DNA from: Halostella limicola
GTDB taxonomy: Archaea > Halobacteriota > Halobacteria > Halobacteriales > Natronoarchaeaceae
DNA length: 64,000 nucleotides
Direction of reading: 5' to 3'
Assembly: GCF_003675875.1 (NCBI RefSeq)
Contig: NZ_RCDI01000003.1
Location: 310,001-374,000, forward strand
Shown here: positions 1 through 9,605 of the stretch, piece after piece
Numbering within the stretch: the stretch's first letter is position 1
Layout of the letters: every line of letters starts with the position of its first letter
The notes under the pieces: generated by a model
The model's input: only the letters and a program-made list of their open reading frames with translations
Database searches by the model: none
Told to the model about the DNA's origin: nothing
Translations under genes and position numbers: made by a program

Positions 1-1644
1 CGCCGCCTCCGACGGGTCCGTCGCCTTGAGGACCGTGACCGGACCGCCGTGGGCCTGCGCGTGGAAGAACAGGTCGCCGGGTTCGAGGTACTTCTTGACG
101 AGTTCCTCGTTCTGGTCGGCGTCGCGCCCGCCGATCACGAGGAAGTCGTCGCTCGTGTAGAACCAGCGGAACCGCTCGAACCACTGTTCGGACCGGCGGA
201 CCGGGATCGACGGACGGGAGAGCCAGTCGACGTCTTCCGTCTCCCCGTCCTCGTCATCGTCGTTCCCGCTTTCGGGACCGTCCTCTTCCCACTGGCGCTT
301 GCGCTCTTTCACCTCCTCCAGTTCCTCGCGGGTGTCCTCGATGGCCGCCAGCGCGCCCTCCTTTTTCTCCTCGACGCGCTTGGCCTCGGTGTAGAGGCGG
401 TCGGCGTTGTGCTCGACGCCCTCGCTCGCGTCGAGTTCGACGTCCGTGCCGTCGAGCCGAACCGTCACGGTCCCCTCGTCGCCGTTCACGCCGACGACGG
501 CCTCCGCAGCCTCGATGCCGCGCTCGGCGCCCTCCTCGAAGCGCTCCTCGATCTCGTCCCACGGCGTGTCCCGCTCGCGGGCGTCCTGGATCGTCGAGAG
601 CACGTCGTCGACCAGCTCGTAGCGCTCGTACAGCAGTTCCGCGCGCTCGCGCTCCTGCTCGGCCTGCCGCTCGAACCCCTCGATGGCCTGCTCCTGCTGC
701 TCGATGATGCGCTCTTTCTTCTCGATCTCGCCCGCGAAGTCCGGCGAGTCGTCGGTGACCGCGTCGTCCTCGTCGTCGGAGCGGTCGAGCTCGTGGAAGT
801 ACTCGTCCAGCGCGGCGTTGAACGTGTCGTAGGACTCGCTCTCCAGGTCCTCGTGCTCCGAAAGCGGGAACGGCGTCACGTCGACGTACCGGTCGCCCTC
901 GACGTAGATCCGGGGGTCGAGTTCGGCGTTCTCCATCTCGTCGCGGAGGCGCTCTAGCGCGTCGAACACGACCTCGTACTGCTCCTCGGTGGCGTCGGCG
1001 ATGTCGGTCGCCTTCTCGACGCCGGCGCGGGTGCAGACCTCCTCCGCGTAGAGGCCGCCGAGGTTCAGCTGGGTCGCCAGCGTCCGCACGATGTCGGTGT
1101 CGGAGTCGTCCATCAGCGCCGCGAACCCCTCGTAGTCGACGTCGAGGGGGTTCACGCGCGTGTCCGGGAACTCGTACTGCGACCCCGGCGCCACGGTGCG
1201 GGACTTCAGCCGGACGGTGTCCAGCGAGTCAACCACCTCGTCGTTGCCGTCGAGGACGGCGATGTTGCCCGGGCCGAACAGCTCCGCGATGATCGTCGTG
1301 TCCTCGTCCTCGCGTTCGAAGTGGAACTGGAGGATCCGGTCGAACTCGAACTGCTCCACGCCCGCGAAGTCGGCCCCCGACAGGCGGTTCCGGAGCATCA
1401 TCGCGAAGTTCGGCGGCCGCCCCGGCGCGTCCGGGACGTTCTCGGGGGCCGCCACGTGCGCGCGTTTCACGTCGCCGACTTCCACCAACAGCTCCACCCG
1501 CCCGCGGTCGAAGTCGCGCATCTTGAGCCGCAGGAAATCGTCGCCGTAGAGGTAGGCCTTGTCGAGTTTGGCCCCCTCGTAACTGCCGAGTTCGCCGACG
1601 AGCGCCGCGAGGTCGACGCTCGTCAGTTCCCGCTTCTGGTCCAT
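1..1644 (-). CDS. rqcH: Rqc2/NEMF-family ribosome rescue factor (RqcH-like), C-terminus cut by window edge
   Basis: The protein matches the NFACT/NEMF family (FbpA-like N-terminal domain, long central coiled coil, then NFACT-R/DUF814 domain). The family binds stalled large ribosomal subunits and peptidyl-tRNA and, in bacteria and archaea, recruits tRNA-Ala for tailing. Visible marks are RPPNFAMMLRNRLSGA about residues 80-95, the conserved Asp-Arg in FDRILQF shortly after, an Asp/Glu-rich coiled coil, and the NFACT-R signature DDFLVIGGRDADQNE followed by LEPGDLFFHAQAHGGP close to the window edge. The start MDQKRELTSVDLAAL is typical of the family. The last residues lie beyond base 1. Identification is firm; the tailing function is inferred from homologues. 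Confidence 0.9.
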   Translation of the reverse strand, partial: MDQKRELTSVDLAALVGELGSYEGAKLDKAYLYGDDFLRLKMRDFDRGRVELLVEVGDVKRAHVAAPENVPDAPGRPPNFAMMLRNRLSGADFAGVEQFEFDRILQFHFEREDEDTTIIAELFGPGNIAVLDGNDEVVDSLDTVRLKSRTVAPGSQYEFPDTRVNPLDVDYEGFAALMDDSDTDIVRTLATQLNLGGLYAEEVCTRAGVEKATDIADATEEQYEVVFDALERLRDEMENAELDPRIYVEGDRYVDVTPFPLSEHEDLESESYDTFNAALDEYFHELDRSDDEDDAVTDDSPDFAGEIEKKERIIEQQEQAIEGFERQAEQERERAELLYERYELVDDVLSTIQDARERDTPWDEIEERFEEGAERGIEAAEAVVGVNGDEGTVTVRLDGTDVELDASEGVEHNADRLYTEAKRVEEKKEGALAAIEDTREELEEVKERKRQWEEDGPESGNDDDEDGETEDVDWLSRPSIPVRRSEQWFERFRWFYTSDDFLVIGGRDADQNEELVKKYLEPGDLFFHAQAHGGPVTVLKATDPSEAA

Positions 1645-1712
1645 ACGGGATCGGTCTGCTCGCCGGCAGAAAGGCGTGTCGCTACGCCTCGCTGGCGGTC
1701 GCCGGCGCGGAT

Positions 1713-3023
1713 CTACAGTTCGTCGAGCGAGTTCGCAGCGTTGATCCTGCCCGCGCCGAGGTCCGGGTCGCTCTGGCCGTCCACCAGTTCCGCCCCATCC
1801 TTGATCGCCTGCTCCACCTGATTCGCGTTCAGGCCCGAGTCCGCGGCGCGGATCAGACCCGCGAGGCCTGTCACCTGCGGCGCGGCCATCGACGTGCCGG
1901 CGAAGTAGGCGTAGTAGTCGCCATCGTACAGTTCGGGCGGCACCGACGACAGCACGAGATTCGTGGGGAACGGCCACTCGGTATCGTCCGCGAGCGTCTT
2001 CTCCAGCGTCTCGTACCCGCCGCCCGGCGCGCCGACGTCTATCTCGTTGGTGCCGTAGTTCGAGTAGAACACCCGCTCGTCGTTCGGGCCGGTCGCGCTG
2101 ACGCTCATCGCCCCGGCGACGCTGTTCGGGACGGTGAAGTACCCGCCCTGCTGCAGGTTCGCGTCGGAGTTGCCGGCGCTGACGACCACGAGCGTCCCCC
2201 GGCGGACGGCGTCCTGTGCCACGCGCTGGTAGGCGACCTTGATGCCGGTGGCGTTGGTCTCCGGCGGCAGCGGCGGCGTCCCGATGCTGAGGTTCGCGGC
2301 GTCGGCGTCGAGCGACGCCGCGTGGTCGATGGCCGTGAGGATGTCGGCGGTAGTGGTGGTGAGTTCCTGATCGCCGTCACCGTCTACGTCGTCGTAGTAG
2401 AACACGCGAAGCGACACCAGCTCCGCGTCCGGTGCGGTGCCGACGATGCCCGTAGTTCCCTCGTCCGAGGCCGCTGCGATACCGGCGACGTGAGTGCCGT
2501 GCCCGTGGACGTCTTCCGCGTCACTCGTTACTTCACCGTATCTGAACAGTCGACTCACTTCTGCGTTGACATTATCTTTGAGATCGGGGTGATCGAAGTC
2601 GATCCCGGTGTCGATGATAGCCAGACGTGTTCCTTCGCCCGCTGTCGTTTCGTGCGCTTCCGCCACATCGGTGACTTGCTTGTCCCACTGCAGCGGATAG
2701 CGATCTTCGTCAGTGGTGGTATCAGCTTGTTCCACGCGTTCAGGGCCCTCGAACTCGAACCGAACGTCGCGGGCCACTTCGCTCACGCCCTCGACCGCGT
2801 CGAGGTCGTCTCGGTCGTCTTCTGACCCGACCACGACGTACACCGATCCGTCTGCGAGTTCCTGCCGTACCGCGAAGCCGGCGTCTTCGATCCCCCGACG
2901 TACGTCTCCGTCCGCGACGACGAGGAACGTCGCGTCGTCTTGCGCGCCGACGAGGCCGGTGAACGCGAGCGATAGGCCGCTGGCGGCGATTCCCTTGATG
3001 AAGTCTCGTCTTTGAATTGTCAT
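1713..3023 (-). CDS. Tat-exported subtilisin-family serine protease (S8, halolysin-like)
   Basis: Extracellular subtilase of 436 residues. The N-terminus QRRDFIKGIAASGLSLAF is a twin-arginine signal peptide, so the enzyme is exported folded, as usual for haloarchaeal proteases. A propeptide-like I9 region spans about residues 30-95. The catalytic triad is D138 (IIDTGID), H175 (HGHGTHVAG) and S378 (AGTSMAAP), with oxyanion Asn N285 (SAGNSD). The protein ends soon after the catalytic domain, with no C-terminal PKD or prepeptidase extension. The upstream region has an AT-rich TATA-like stretch near 3070-3090, roughly 55 bases before the start, implying a short 5' UTR. Substrates are not predictable. 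Confidence 0.92.
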   Translation of the reverse strand: MTIQRRDFIKGIAASGLSLAFTGLVGAQDDATFLVVADGDVRRGIEDAGFAVRQELADGSVYVVVGSEDDRDDLDAVEGVSEVARDVRFEFEGPERVEQADTTTDEDRYPLQWDKQVTDVAEAHETTAGEGTRLAIIDTGIDFDHPDLKDNVNAEVSRLFRYGEVTSDAEDVHGHGTHVAGIAAASDEGTTGIVGTAPDAELVSLRVFYYDDVDGDGDQELTTTTADILTAIDHAASLDADAANLSIGTPPLPPETNATGIKVAYQRVAQDAVRRGTLVVVSAGNSDANLQQGGYFTVPNSVAGAMSVSATGPNDERVFYSNYGTNEIDVGAPGGGYETLEKTLADDTEWPFPTNLVLSSVPPELYDGDYYAYFAGTSMAAPQVTGLAGLIRAADSGLNANQVEQAIKDGAELVDGQSDPDLGAGRINAANSLDEL

Positions 3024-3180
3024 GGTAGTCAGCCTCTCCCGCGAGAGACAGGCGGGGGTGCCACGTCACGAATAAAAATATTAATTATTAGAGTTAGTCA
3101 TCTAACATTCTCTCCCTGTGAGTCGAAATTGGTTCGGCCTGTAGAGCGGCGGAGAGGACTCCAAACGCCGTGCCGTTGCC

Positions 3181-3190
3181 CTTTTTATCT
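3181..3190 (+). promoter_or_regulatory. TATA-like box A of the ZIP transporter gene
   Basis: The sequence CTTTTTATCT lies 22-31 bases before the ATG at 3212. This is the box A to start-site distance expected in haloarchaea, so the transcript is probably leaderless. It argues against the more upstream in-frame ATG at 3170, which lies before the box. Confidence 0.55.
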
Positions 3191-3211
3191 GTGGCTATCG
3201 TTGCCGCACTC

Positions 3212-4033
3212 ATGTCGACGCTCGGCGAAGTGGTCGTGGTCGCGGTTCTGGCCGGGAGCGCGACCGGTATCGGCGCGTTGCCCGTCCTCGTCACGTCCCG
3301 GATCAGCCACAAAATGTACGACTCGGCGCTCGGGTTCGCGGCGGGGATCATGTTCGGCGCGGCGGTGTTCACGCTCGTCATCCCCGGCCTCGAGATCGGG
3401 TCGATGTCGGAGGTGCTCGCCGGGCTGGGCATCGGGGGGCTGTTCCTGCTCGCCGCGAACCGCCTCGTGCCCCACATCCACCTGCTGTTCGACCGGGAGC
3501 GTGGGGAGGGCCGGGGGACGGACGCGACGCCGATGGACGCGGAGGCGGTCGTCGACGTCCCGAAAGACCCCGACGTGGACGACAAGATACGGAAGGCGAT
3601 CCTCGTCGGGAGCGCGATCACCATCCACAACATCCCGGAGGGGCTGGCGGTCGGCATCGCGTTCGCGAGCGGACAGGAGGGCATCGGCTTCGCCATCGCA
3701 AGCGCCATCGCCGTCCAGAACGTCCCCGACGGCTTCGCGATGGCGGTGCCGGCCAACCAAGCCGGGGTCTCGAAGCTCAAGACGGTGTTCTACACGACGC
3801 TGTCGGGCGGGATCCCGGAACCGATCGCGGCGATCGTCGGCTTCCTGCTCGTCGAGTTCGTCGTGGACGCCTTCCCGCTCGCGGCGGGCGTCGCCGCGGG
3901 CGCGATGATGGCCGTGATCTTCCGCGAGATGATCCCCGAGAGCCACGCCCACGGCTACGCCGACGCGGCGACGCTCACCTTCATCGCCGGGTTCGCCGTG
4001 ATGACGTTCATCGACACGACGTTCACGGTGTGA
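3212..4033 (+). CDS. ZIP-family divalent metal transporter
   Basis: A 273-residue membrane protein of the ZIP (ZRT/IRT-like) family, importing zinc or another divalent cation into the cytoplasm. About eight hydrophobic segments are visible. The family signature in the fourth and fifth helices is present: HNIPEGLAVGIAFASG, followed by VQNVPDGFAMAVP, with His/Asn/Glu metal ligands. A further conserved stretch, SGGIPEPIAAIVG, follows, and FREMIPESHAHG lies near the end. A variable acidic loop (GRGTDATPMDAEAVVDV) replaces the His-rich loop of some homologues. The start at MSTLGEV is chosen because box A lies just upstream. Confidence 0.88.
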   Translation: MSTLGEVVVVAVLAGSATGIGALPVLVTSRISHKMYDSALGFAAGIMFGAAVFTLVIPGLEIGSMSEVLAGLGIGGLFLLAANRLVPHIHLLFDRERGEGRGTDATPMDAEAVVDVPKDPDVDDKIRKAILVGSAITIHNIPEGLAVGIAFASGQEGIGFAIASAIAVQNVPDGFAMAVPANQAGVSKLKTVFYTTLSGGIPEPIAAIVGFLLVEFVVDAFPLAAGVAAGAMMAVIFREMIPESHAHGYADAATLTFIAGFAVMTFIDTTFTV

Positions 4034-4164
4034 TCGCTCTGCCGACCGACCTATCATTTTCACACGTTAACATTTGCCATAATTCTTAACTGTTTTCGCA
4101 GCCGACTAGACGACGGGGCCGGCGGACAGGGGATCGCGGATCCGTAAGGAAACTACTCCGACAC

Positions 4165-4473
4165 ATGACAGACGCCAATGCCGAAGACACGCTCACCGGG
4201 CAGAACGTCCACATCGTCCGTCACGACTGGGGAGAGGACGACTCTCTCAGCGCGACGGTGGTCACCGCGGTCGCCGCGGTTCGCGACCTGGAACCGACGT
4301 CGGTCGACGCGCTCAACGAGACCGTCGATCCCGACGCGCTCAACGCGCTCTTCGCCGATTCGTACGGCGGAAACAGCAGGGACGGGGCGACGCTCTCGTT
4401 CCGACTGAACGGCTGCGACGTGACCGTCCACGGCGACGGCCGCGTCGTCGTTCGGGCGCCCGACGAGGAGTAG
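4165..4473 (+). CDS. HalOD1 output-domain protein
   Basis: A 102-residue acidic protein consisting of one halobacterial output domain 1 (HalOD1). The family pattern is recognisable: LSATVVTAVAAVRDLEPTSVDALNETVDPDALNALF, here split around DLEP, then LSFRLNGCDVTVHGDGRVVV. HalOD1 domains occur alone or fused to receiver and sensor domains in haloarchaea and are thought to be signal-output modules; the biochemical role is unknown. A TATA-like AT-rich stretch (near 4077-4092) lies upstream. The gene stands alone between the ZIP gene and convergent elp3. Confidence 0.8.
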   Translation: MTDANAEDTLTGQNVHIVRHDWGEDDSLSATVVTAVAAVRDLEPTSVDALNETVDPDALNALFADSYGGNSRDGATLSFRLNGCDVTVHGDGRVVVRAPDEE

Positions 4474-4522
4474 GCTCTCGTCGCCGGCGGTCTCGGCCCG
4501 CACCTCCGGCCGCTCACGTGGG

Positions 4523-6175
4523 CTACAGCCGCTTGCTCACGTACGGGCCGTCCTGGTAGTAGCCGAGCTTCTCCCGGTAGTACTCCCGGGCGCCGATGCC
4601 GCTGATTACGCTCACCTTCCCGTAGCCGGCGTCGGCGGCGAGTTCCTCGGCCTTCCGGAGGAGCTTCCGCCCGTACCCCTTGTGCTGCCAGTCGTAGCTC
4701 TCGTCGCCGACCTCTACCATCGGGCCGTACACGTGGAGTTCTCGGACGAGCGCGGCGTCTCGCAGTTCCGCGCGCTGGGGGTCGCCCGGGAACCGCAGGC
4801 GACAGAAGCCGATCAGCAGGTCCTTCTCCGGGTCCTCGTAGCTGATGAAGTGCTCCGTGCCGCCCGCGGCCTCGTAGGTCGTGACGTCGAGTTCCACGTC
4901 GCCGGGCGCCTCGTCGTTCATGCCGACCTCGCGACAGCGGATGCAGTCGCAGGTCCATCCGTGCTCGTCCATCTTCTGTCTGGCGAGCTGGCGGAGGTTG
5001 GACTTCCAGACCCCGGCGTCGATGAAGTCCGCGGGGATGTCCCGCTGGACGCGCTGGAGGCGCGTGTACTTCGGGATCATCGACTTGATCTCGGCGACGA
5101 GTTCGGCTGCCTCCTCGTTTGTGAGCGGGTCGTAGTCGCCCTCGTGCCACATGTCGTAGGTCTGCGTGCCGCGGACGACGAGGGTGGGGTAGATCTTCAG
5201 GTAGTCGGGCTTCCACTTCTCGTCCTCGAAGAGGCGGCGGAAGTCCTCCAGGCACATCTCCTTGGTCATGCCCGGCTGACCCGGCATCATGTGGAACCCG
5301 ACCTTGAACGCGGCGTCGCGGAGGCGTCGGTTCGCGTCGATGGAGGCCTGCGCGCCGTGACCGCGGTGCATCTCGCGGTTGATCCGCTCGAAGGTCGTCT
5401 GAACGCCCACCTCGACTTTCGTCCCGCCGAGGCGGAGCATCCGGTCTATCTGCTCCTGGTCGCACCAGTCCGGCTTCGTCTCGAACGTCGTCCCGATGTT
5501 GCGGACGTCCGCGGTCTCGTTGCGGGCGATGACGTCCTCGACGTACTCGAAGTCGTACTCCTCGGGCGCTTGCGCGAAGCTCTCGCCCTCCGCGGGTTCG
5601 GGCTGCTTGTCGACGTCGTACTCGTTCATCGCCTGCAGGGCGCGCTTCACGAACCACTCCTGGTAGTCGTGGCTCCGGGCGGTCATCGTCCCGCCCATCA
5701 GGATGAGCTCGACCTTGTCGACGGGATGGCCGATCTCCCGGAGCTGCTCCAGGCGGAGGCGGACCTGCCCGTACGGGTCGTAGTCGTTCTGCACGCCGCG
5801 GGCGGCGGCGGGCTCGTTGCCCGTGTAGCTCTGGGAACTGGAGAACTCCGAGTCGGGACCGCCCGGGCAGTACAGGCACTTCCCGTGCGGGCAGTTGTGC
5901 GGGCTGGTCATGATGGCGACCGGCGAGACGCCCGACGCCGTCCGCACCGGCTTTCGCTGCAGCACCGATTCGAGCTCCTCGCGGCGCTCCTGCGGCGCGT
6001 AGTCGAGGATCTCGGAGTTCTTCGGCACCTTCGGGGAGGAGTACTCCGAGCAGACCTCCAGCTTCGCCGACTCCACGTCGTCGCGCTCCAGATCGCCCGC
6101 GAGGATGCGGTCGACGAGCTCCTCGCAGACCCGCTTGAACGCCTCGGACTCCGTGGCGTCCGACTCGATACTCAT
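4523..6175 (-). CDS. elp3: tRNA uridine-34 acetyltransferase/radical SAM enzyme Elp3
   Basis: Archaeal Elp3, 550 residues. It combines a radical SAM domain with a C-terminal GNAT acetyltransferase domain and makes cm5U-type modifications at wobble uridine 34 of tRNA. The cluster cysteines are C95, C100 and C103 (CPHGKCLYC, a CX4CX2C spacing). MGGTMTARSHDYQEWF and VEVGVQTTFERINREMHRGH are Elp3 signatures. A second Cys pair (TCDCIRC) follows the radical SAM domain. The GNAT part spans about residues 400-550 and includes WQHKGYGRKLLRKAEELA, the acetyl-CoA loop. Length and domain order match stand-alone archaeal Elp3 (no Elongator partners needed). Confidence 0.95.
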   Translation of the reverse strand: MSIESDATESEAFKRVCEELVDRILAGDLERDDVESAKLEVCSEYSSPKVPKNSEILDYAPQERREELESVLQRKPVRTASGVSPVAIMTSPHNCPHGKCLYCPGGPDSEFSSSQSYTGNEPAAARGVQNDYDPYGQVRLRLEQLREIGHPVDKVELILMGGTMTARSHDYQEWFVKRALQAMNEYDVDKQPEPAEGESFAQAPEEYDFEYVEDVIARNETADVRNIGTTFETKPDWCDQEQIDRMLRLGGTKVEVGVQTTFERINREMHRGHGAQASIDANRRLRDAAFKVGFHMMPGQPGMTKEMCLEDFRRLFEDEKWKPDYLKIYPTLVVRGTQTYDMWHEGDYDPLTNEEAAELVAEIKSMIPKYTRLQRVQRDIPADFIDAGVWKSNLRQLARQKMDEHGWTCDCIRCREVGMNDEAPGDVELDVTTYEAAGGTEHFISYEDPEKDLLIGFCRLRFPGDPQRAELRDAALVRELHVYGPMVEVGDESYDWQHKGYGRKLLRKAEELAADAGYGKVSVISGIGAREYYREKLGYYQDGPYVSKRL

Positions 6176-6271
6176 TACTGAGTTTTCGCGGCGTCTCGGG
6201 GTTAAGCGTGTCGCTCGGCGGAGGACGGTGCTACCGCTGTCTGGCGTTGCGCGCGAGAGAAGCGATGCGGG

Positions 6272-8365
6272 TTACTCGCCCAGTTCCTCGGCGACGGCGG
6301 CGACCACGCCGTCGACGACGGCGTCGCGCTCGCCCGTGAGGAATTCGAGGTGACCGTCGCGACCGCCAACGACGGTGATGCCGGCCTCGTCGGCGTGTTC
6401 GCGGGCGGTCTCGCCGACCGCGCGGACGTCGACGGGCGCGGTGCTGCGGACGTGCAGTTCGTCGTCGCCGATGCCGAGCGTGACGAACGGCTCGTCGGCG
6501 TCTTCCCGGCGGCGACGGTGGAGTTCGTCGAGCAGCAGCGTCGTCGGCGGGAAGTCGAAGCGGTGGGTGAACGAGTCGGTGTCGAGCACCGCGAAGGTGA
6601 CGCCGTTCTCGCCGCGCAGCGAGAGGTTCCGGTCGGCGGTCTCGACCTCGGTGTCGAGCTTCTCGCGGAACTGTTCGCTGACGTGAGCGGCCAGCGACTC
6701 GGCGTCGCCGGGCGCGTCGGCGCCGTCGCCGAACAACAGGTCGGCGACGAGTTCGCGCTTGTCGTCGTAGGACTGGTAGTACGCCTCCAGCGCGATGGCC
6801 TCGCGGCGCTCGCGGACGGCCGTCTCGTCGTAGCCCGCCGCCTCGGCGAGGTCGACGTACTGCCCGGGGGCGTCCGCCCAGTAGCTCACGGCCGGCAGGT
6901 GCCGGAGGTCGTCGCGGACGTCGCCGTAGACGTTCGCGGCGACGTTCGCGGCGAGCGCCGTGGTGGTGATGCCGTCGCCCTCGCCGTCGCCGGCGAGCGC
7001 GGGGTTGACGATGCTGTCGACCTCGTCGACGATCTCCTCGTCGGGGTGGCTCGCGTCGATGGCGACGCGGCCCGCGCCGTAGATGTCCAGCAGGCGGTAG
7101 CCGTCGCGGGACTCCAGCGTGCTCCCCGCGTCGACGAGGACGACCAGCGGCAGCTGCTCGCCGTGGCGCTCGCGCGCCTCCAGCATCTGCGTGACGTCGT
7201 TCGTCGCGGCGTCCATGTCGTACACCTCGCCGTCGAGCGGGCGGCGCTCGACGTAGTGGTACTCGGCGTCGGCCTGCACGTGCTCCTCGCGGACCAGCGG
7301 CAGGACGGCGTGCTCGATGGCCGCGCCGGCGGCGTACCCGTCGGCCGTGGCGCTGTGGCGGATCACGACGGGACGGGCCTCGAAGACGGCCCGGCGGATC
7401 GCCTCTGCGGCGTCGCGGACCTCGCTCTCGATGACCGCGACGGGGTCGTCGTCGGCGAGCGGCGCGACCTCGTCGGGACGCGCCTTGTCGGTCATCGCGG
7501 CCGTCAGGCGGCCCTCGACCGCGGCGGCGTCCTCGCCCTCGAGGACGACCAGCGTCTCGGTCTCGACCTGCAGGTCGTCGCGGCGGAGTTCGACCTCGCC
7601 CTCCAAGCGGACGTAGTCGTCCACGTCGACCTCGGGGTAGGCGCGGACGCCGGCCTCCTCGAAGGCGGCGCACTCGATGGTGCTCGTCTCGTCGCGGAGC
7701 TCGAAGACGGTGGGACCGCTGGTCTGTCGGACGCCGGTGACCTCGCCCTCGATGCGGACGACGTCGCCGACGCGGTCGGAGAGCGACCCGATGGCGACCC
7801 GCGAGGGGTCGGCCTCCTCGAGCGCTTCCTCGGTCTCCTCCTCGGTTTCCGGCTCGTCGACCGGCTCCGGTTCCTCCTCGACGGCCTCGGGATCGTCGAC
7901 CGTTTCGGCCGTCACCGCGCTCGCCGACGCTGCGGCCGCACCGCCCCCCGAGGGCTCTGCGGCCGCGTCTTCATTTCCCGCCGCGCTCGCCTCCGGCGCG
8001 TCGCCGTTCGGGTCGTCGACCAGGGAGCCGCGGAACTCGTCCTCGGACTGGCGGATGGACCAGCCGAGGTCGACGTTGCCGTTGTCACGGACGTCCGTCA
8101 CCTGCACGTAGACGGTGTCGCCCGAGTCCCAGTCGAGGCTCTCGAGGCGCTGGTCGAGCTCGCTCTTGTGGAGCAGGCCGGTGACGCTGTCGCCGATGTC
8201 GACGAAGACGCCGAAGTCGGCGAAGCCGTCGACGGTGCCGCGGTAGTAGCGGCCGGTGGTCAGTTCGTTCGCGTCGTCGCCTCTGAACTCGAAAGCGACG
8301 TCTTCTTCGTGGCTACTGCAGATCCGCCCGTCCGCGGGCGTACCGCAGATGATACAGGTACCCAT
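6272..8365 (-). CDS. Zn-finger/S1/OB-fold/DHH-domain protein (RecJ/Cdc45-like)
   Basis: A 697-residue multidomain nucleic-acid protein. It starts with a small zinc knuckle (C4, C7, C16, H19), then an S1 RNA-binding domain (YRGTVDGFADFGVFVDIGD), an acidic Ala/Glu linker, an OB-fold (VRIEGEVTGVRQTSGPTVFELRDE), and a DHH phosphoesterase-like domain with DHHA1-like tail. The DHH motifs are altered: HSATADGYAAG stands where active enzymes have a DADG-type motif, and AIDASHP stands where DHH-P is expected. This suggests a structural role, as in Cdc45, rather than nuclease activity, though haloarchaeal RecJ-like paralogues are diverse. A possible role is in replication or repair with GINS/MCM; this is inference. 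Confidence 0.8.
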   Translation of the reverse strand: MGTCIICGTPADGRICSSHEEDVAFEFRGDDANELTTGRYYRGTVDGFADFGVFVDIGDSVTGLLHKSELDQRLESLDWDSGDTVYVQVTDVRDNGNVDLGWSIRQSEDEFRGSLVDDPNGDAPEASAAGNEDAAAEPSGGGAAAASASAVTAETVDDPEAVEEEPEPVDEPETEEETEEALEEADPSRVAIGSLSDRVGDVVRIEGEVTGVRQTSGPTVFELRDETSTIECAAFEEAGVRAYPEVDVDDYVRLEGEVELRRDDLQVETETLVVLEGEDAAAVEGRLTAAMTDKARPDEVAPLADDDPVAVIESEVRDAAEAIRRAVFEARPVVIRHSATADGYAAGAAIEHAVLPLVREEHVQADAEYHYVERRPLDGEVYDMDAATNDVTQMLEARERHGEQLPLVVLVDAGSTLESRDGYRLLDIYGAGRVAIDASHPDEEIVDEVDSIVNPALAGDGEGDGITTTALAANVAANVYGDVRDDLRHLPAVSYWADAPGQYVDLAEAAGYDETAVRERREAIALEAYYQSYDDKRELVADLLFGDGADAPGDAESLAAHVSEQFREKLDTEVETADRNLSLRGENGVTFAVLDTDSFTHRFDFPPTTLLLDELHRRRREDADEPFVTLGIGDDELHVRSTAPVDVRAVGETAREHADEAGITVVGGRDGHLEFLTGERDAVVDGVVAAVAEELGE

Positions 8366-8425
8366 TTGCCGGAGATAAATACCCCCGGCCTAAAACGGTT
8401 GTCGAAACGCGTTCGCCGCCGCGCC

Positions 8426-8689
8426 TCACTCGAACACCGGGCTGTCGTCCTCCATGGCCTCCACGTCTGCGACTATCGAGCGGACGTCCTCCGGGAACAG
8501 CGCCACCTGCACCTCGTTGCCGTCCTCGTCCTCGAAGACGAGCTTGACCCGCTTGTCGCCGAACTCCCGCGCACGAGCGTCGGTCACGTCGAACAGCTTC
8601 GCGGACGCCGACTTGTTCGCCGGGCCGACGTTCTTGATAGCGCCGTCTTTCAGTTCCACCATGAAGTCGTCCAGCTGGAGCGTGAGCAT
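8426..8689 (-). CDS. Conserved small haloarchaeal protein, function unknown
   Basis: An 87-residue acidic protein starting MLTLQLDDFMVELKDG. It has a mixed alpha/beta look, with VKLVFEDEDGNEVQVALFPEDV in its C-terminal half and no membrane segment or known catalytic motif. The ATG at 8689 is preceded by a TATA-like AACGATGGG/CGTATAACG region, and longer upstream reading is only an antisense shadow of the next gene. It is divergent from the UlaG-like gene and 60 bases from the DHH gene on the same strand. I do not recognise a named family. Confidence 0.7.
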   Translation of the reverse strand: MLTLQLDDFMVELKDGAIKNVGPANKSASAKLFDVTDARAREFGDKRVKLVFEDEDGNEVQVALFPEDVRSIVADVEAMEDDSPVFE

Positions 8690-8803
8690 ACCGGGTCTTC
8701 GGCGGGGGCCCGTATAACGATGGGCGGGGCCGAGCGGACGCGGCAAACCGTTCCGGCCACCGTCCGGCTTTAAGTGTCGATCGACCGTACCTCGAAACGA
8801 ACC

Positions 8804-9535
8804 ATGCAACTCACCTGGTACGGACACTCGACCTGGCACGTCGAGGTCGGCGACACGTCGCTGCTGATCGACCCGTTCTTCGACAACCCCAAGACGGACA
8901 CCGATCCGGAGGAACTGGACCCGGACTACGTCCTGCTCACGCACGGGCACGCGGACCACATCGGCGACGTGGACCGTTACGAGGGCAACACCCTGATCGC
9001 CTCGCCGGAGGTCGTCGAGTACTGCCGCGACGAGTACGGCGACTTCGACGCGGTCGGCGGGATGGGGATGAACCTCGGCGGCACTGTCGAGGTCGGCGAC
9101 GCCTTCGTCACGATGCACCGGGCCGACCACACCAACGGCATGGACACGAGCTACGGCACCTCGGGCGGCATGCCCGCGGGCTTCGTCATCAGCGACACGA
9201 AGCCGACGCAGGTCGCCGACGAGGAGAGCACGACCTTCTACCACGCCGGCGACACCGGCCTGATGACCGAGATGCGCGACGTGATCGGCCCGTTCCTCGA
9301 ACCCGACGCCGCGGCCGTCCCCGTCGGCGACCACTTCACGATGGGGCCGATGCAGGCCGCTATCGCGGTCGACTGGCTCGACGTCGACCACGCGTTCCCG
9401 ATGCACTACGACACCTTCCCGCCGATCGAGATCGACACGCAGGACTTCGTGAACGAGGTCAAAGGCACCGGCAGCGACGCCGAAGTCCACGTGCTCGACG
9501 GCGACGAGACGTTCGATCTGGGCGAGGGGTACTGA
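8804..9535 (+). CDS. UPF0173/UlaG-like metal-dependent hydrolase (MBL fold)
   Basis: A 243-residue metallo-beta-lactamase-fold hydrolase of the UPF0173 type. The metal motif HGHADH is at about residues 47-52, with further ligands in ADHTNGMD and the C-terminal [10 protein letters not shown]. The family is widespread; substrates are mostly unknown, although UlaG acts on a lactone. The start [12 protein letters not shown] is standard for the family, and a TATA-like GCTTTAAGTG (8766-8775) about 30 bases upstream indicates a leaderless transcript. It is followed on the same strand by osmC. Confidence 0.88.
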   Translation: MQLTWYGHSTWHVEVGDTSLLIDPFFDNPKTDTDPEELDPDYVLLTHGHADHIGDVDRYEGNTLIASPEVVEYCRDEYGDFDAVGGMGMNLGGTVEVGDAFVTMHRADHTNGMDTSYGTSGGMPAGFVISDTKPTQVADEESTTFYHAGDTGLMTEMRDVIGPFLEPDAAAVPVGDHFTMGPMQAAIAVDWLDVDHAFPMHYDTFPPIEIDTQDFVNEVKGTGSDAEVHVLDGDETFDLGEGY

Positions 9536-9605
9536 GGCCGCGAACCTGCCGGTACCGCCGGTGGAACAACGCTTACGACGGCCGCCGTTGACAACTCGAA
9601 CTGCC

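Noticed and set aside
6350-8773. 807-residue open frame on the plus strand opposite the DHH gene
   Set aside because: It is an antisense shadow of a real GC-rich gene: Val/Arg/Asp-rich with no domain, and the minus-strand protein has clear S1, OB and DHH domains.
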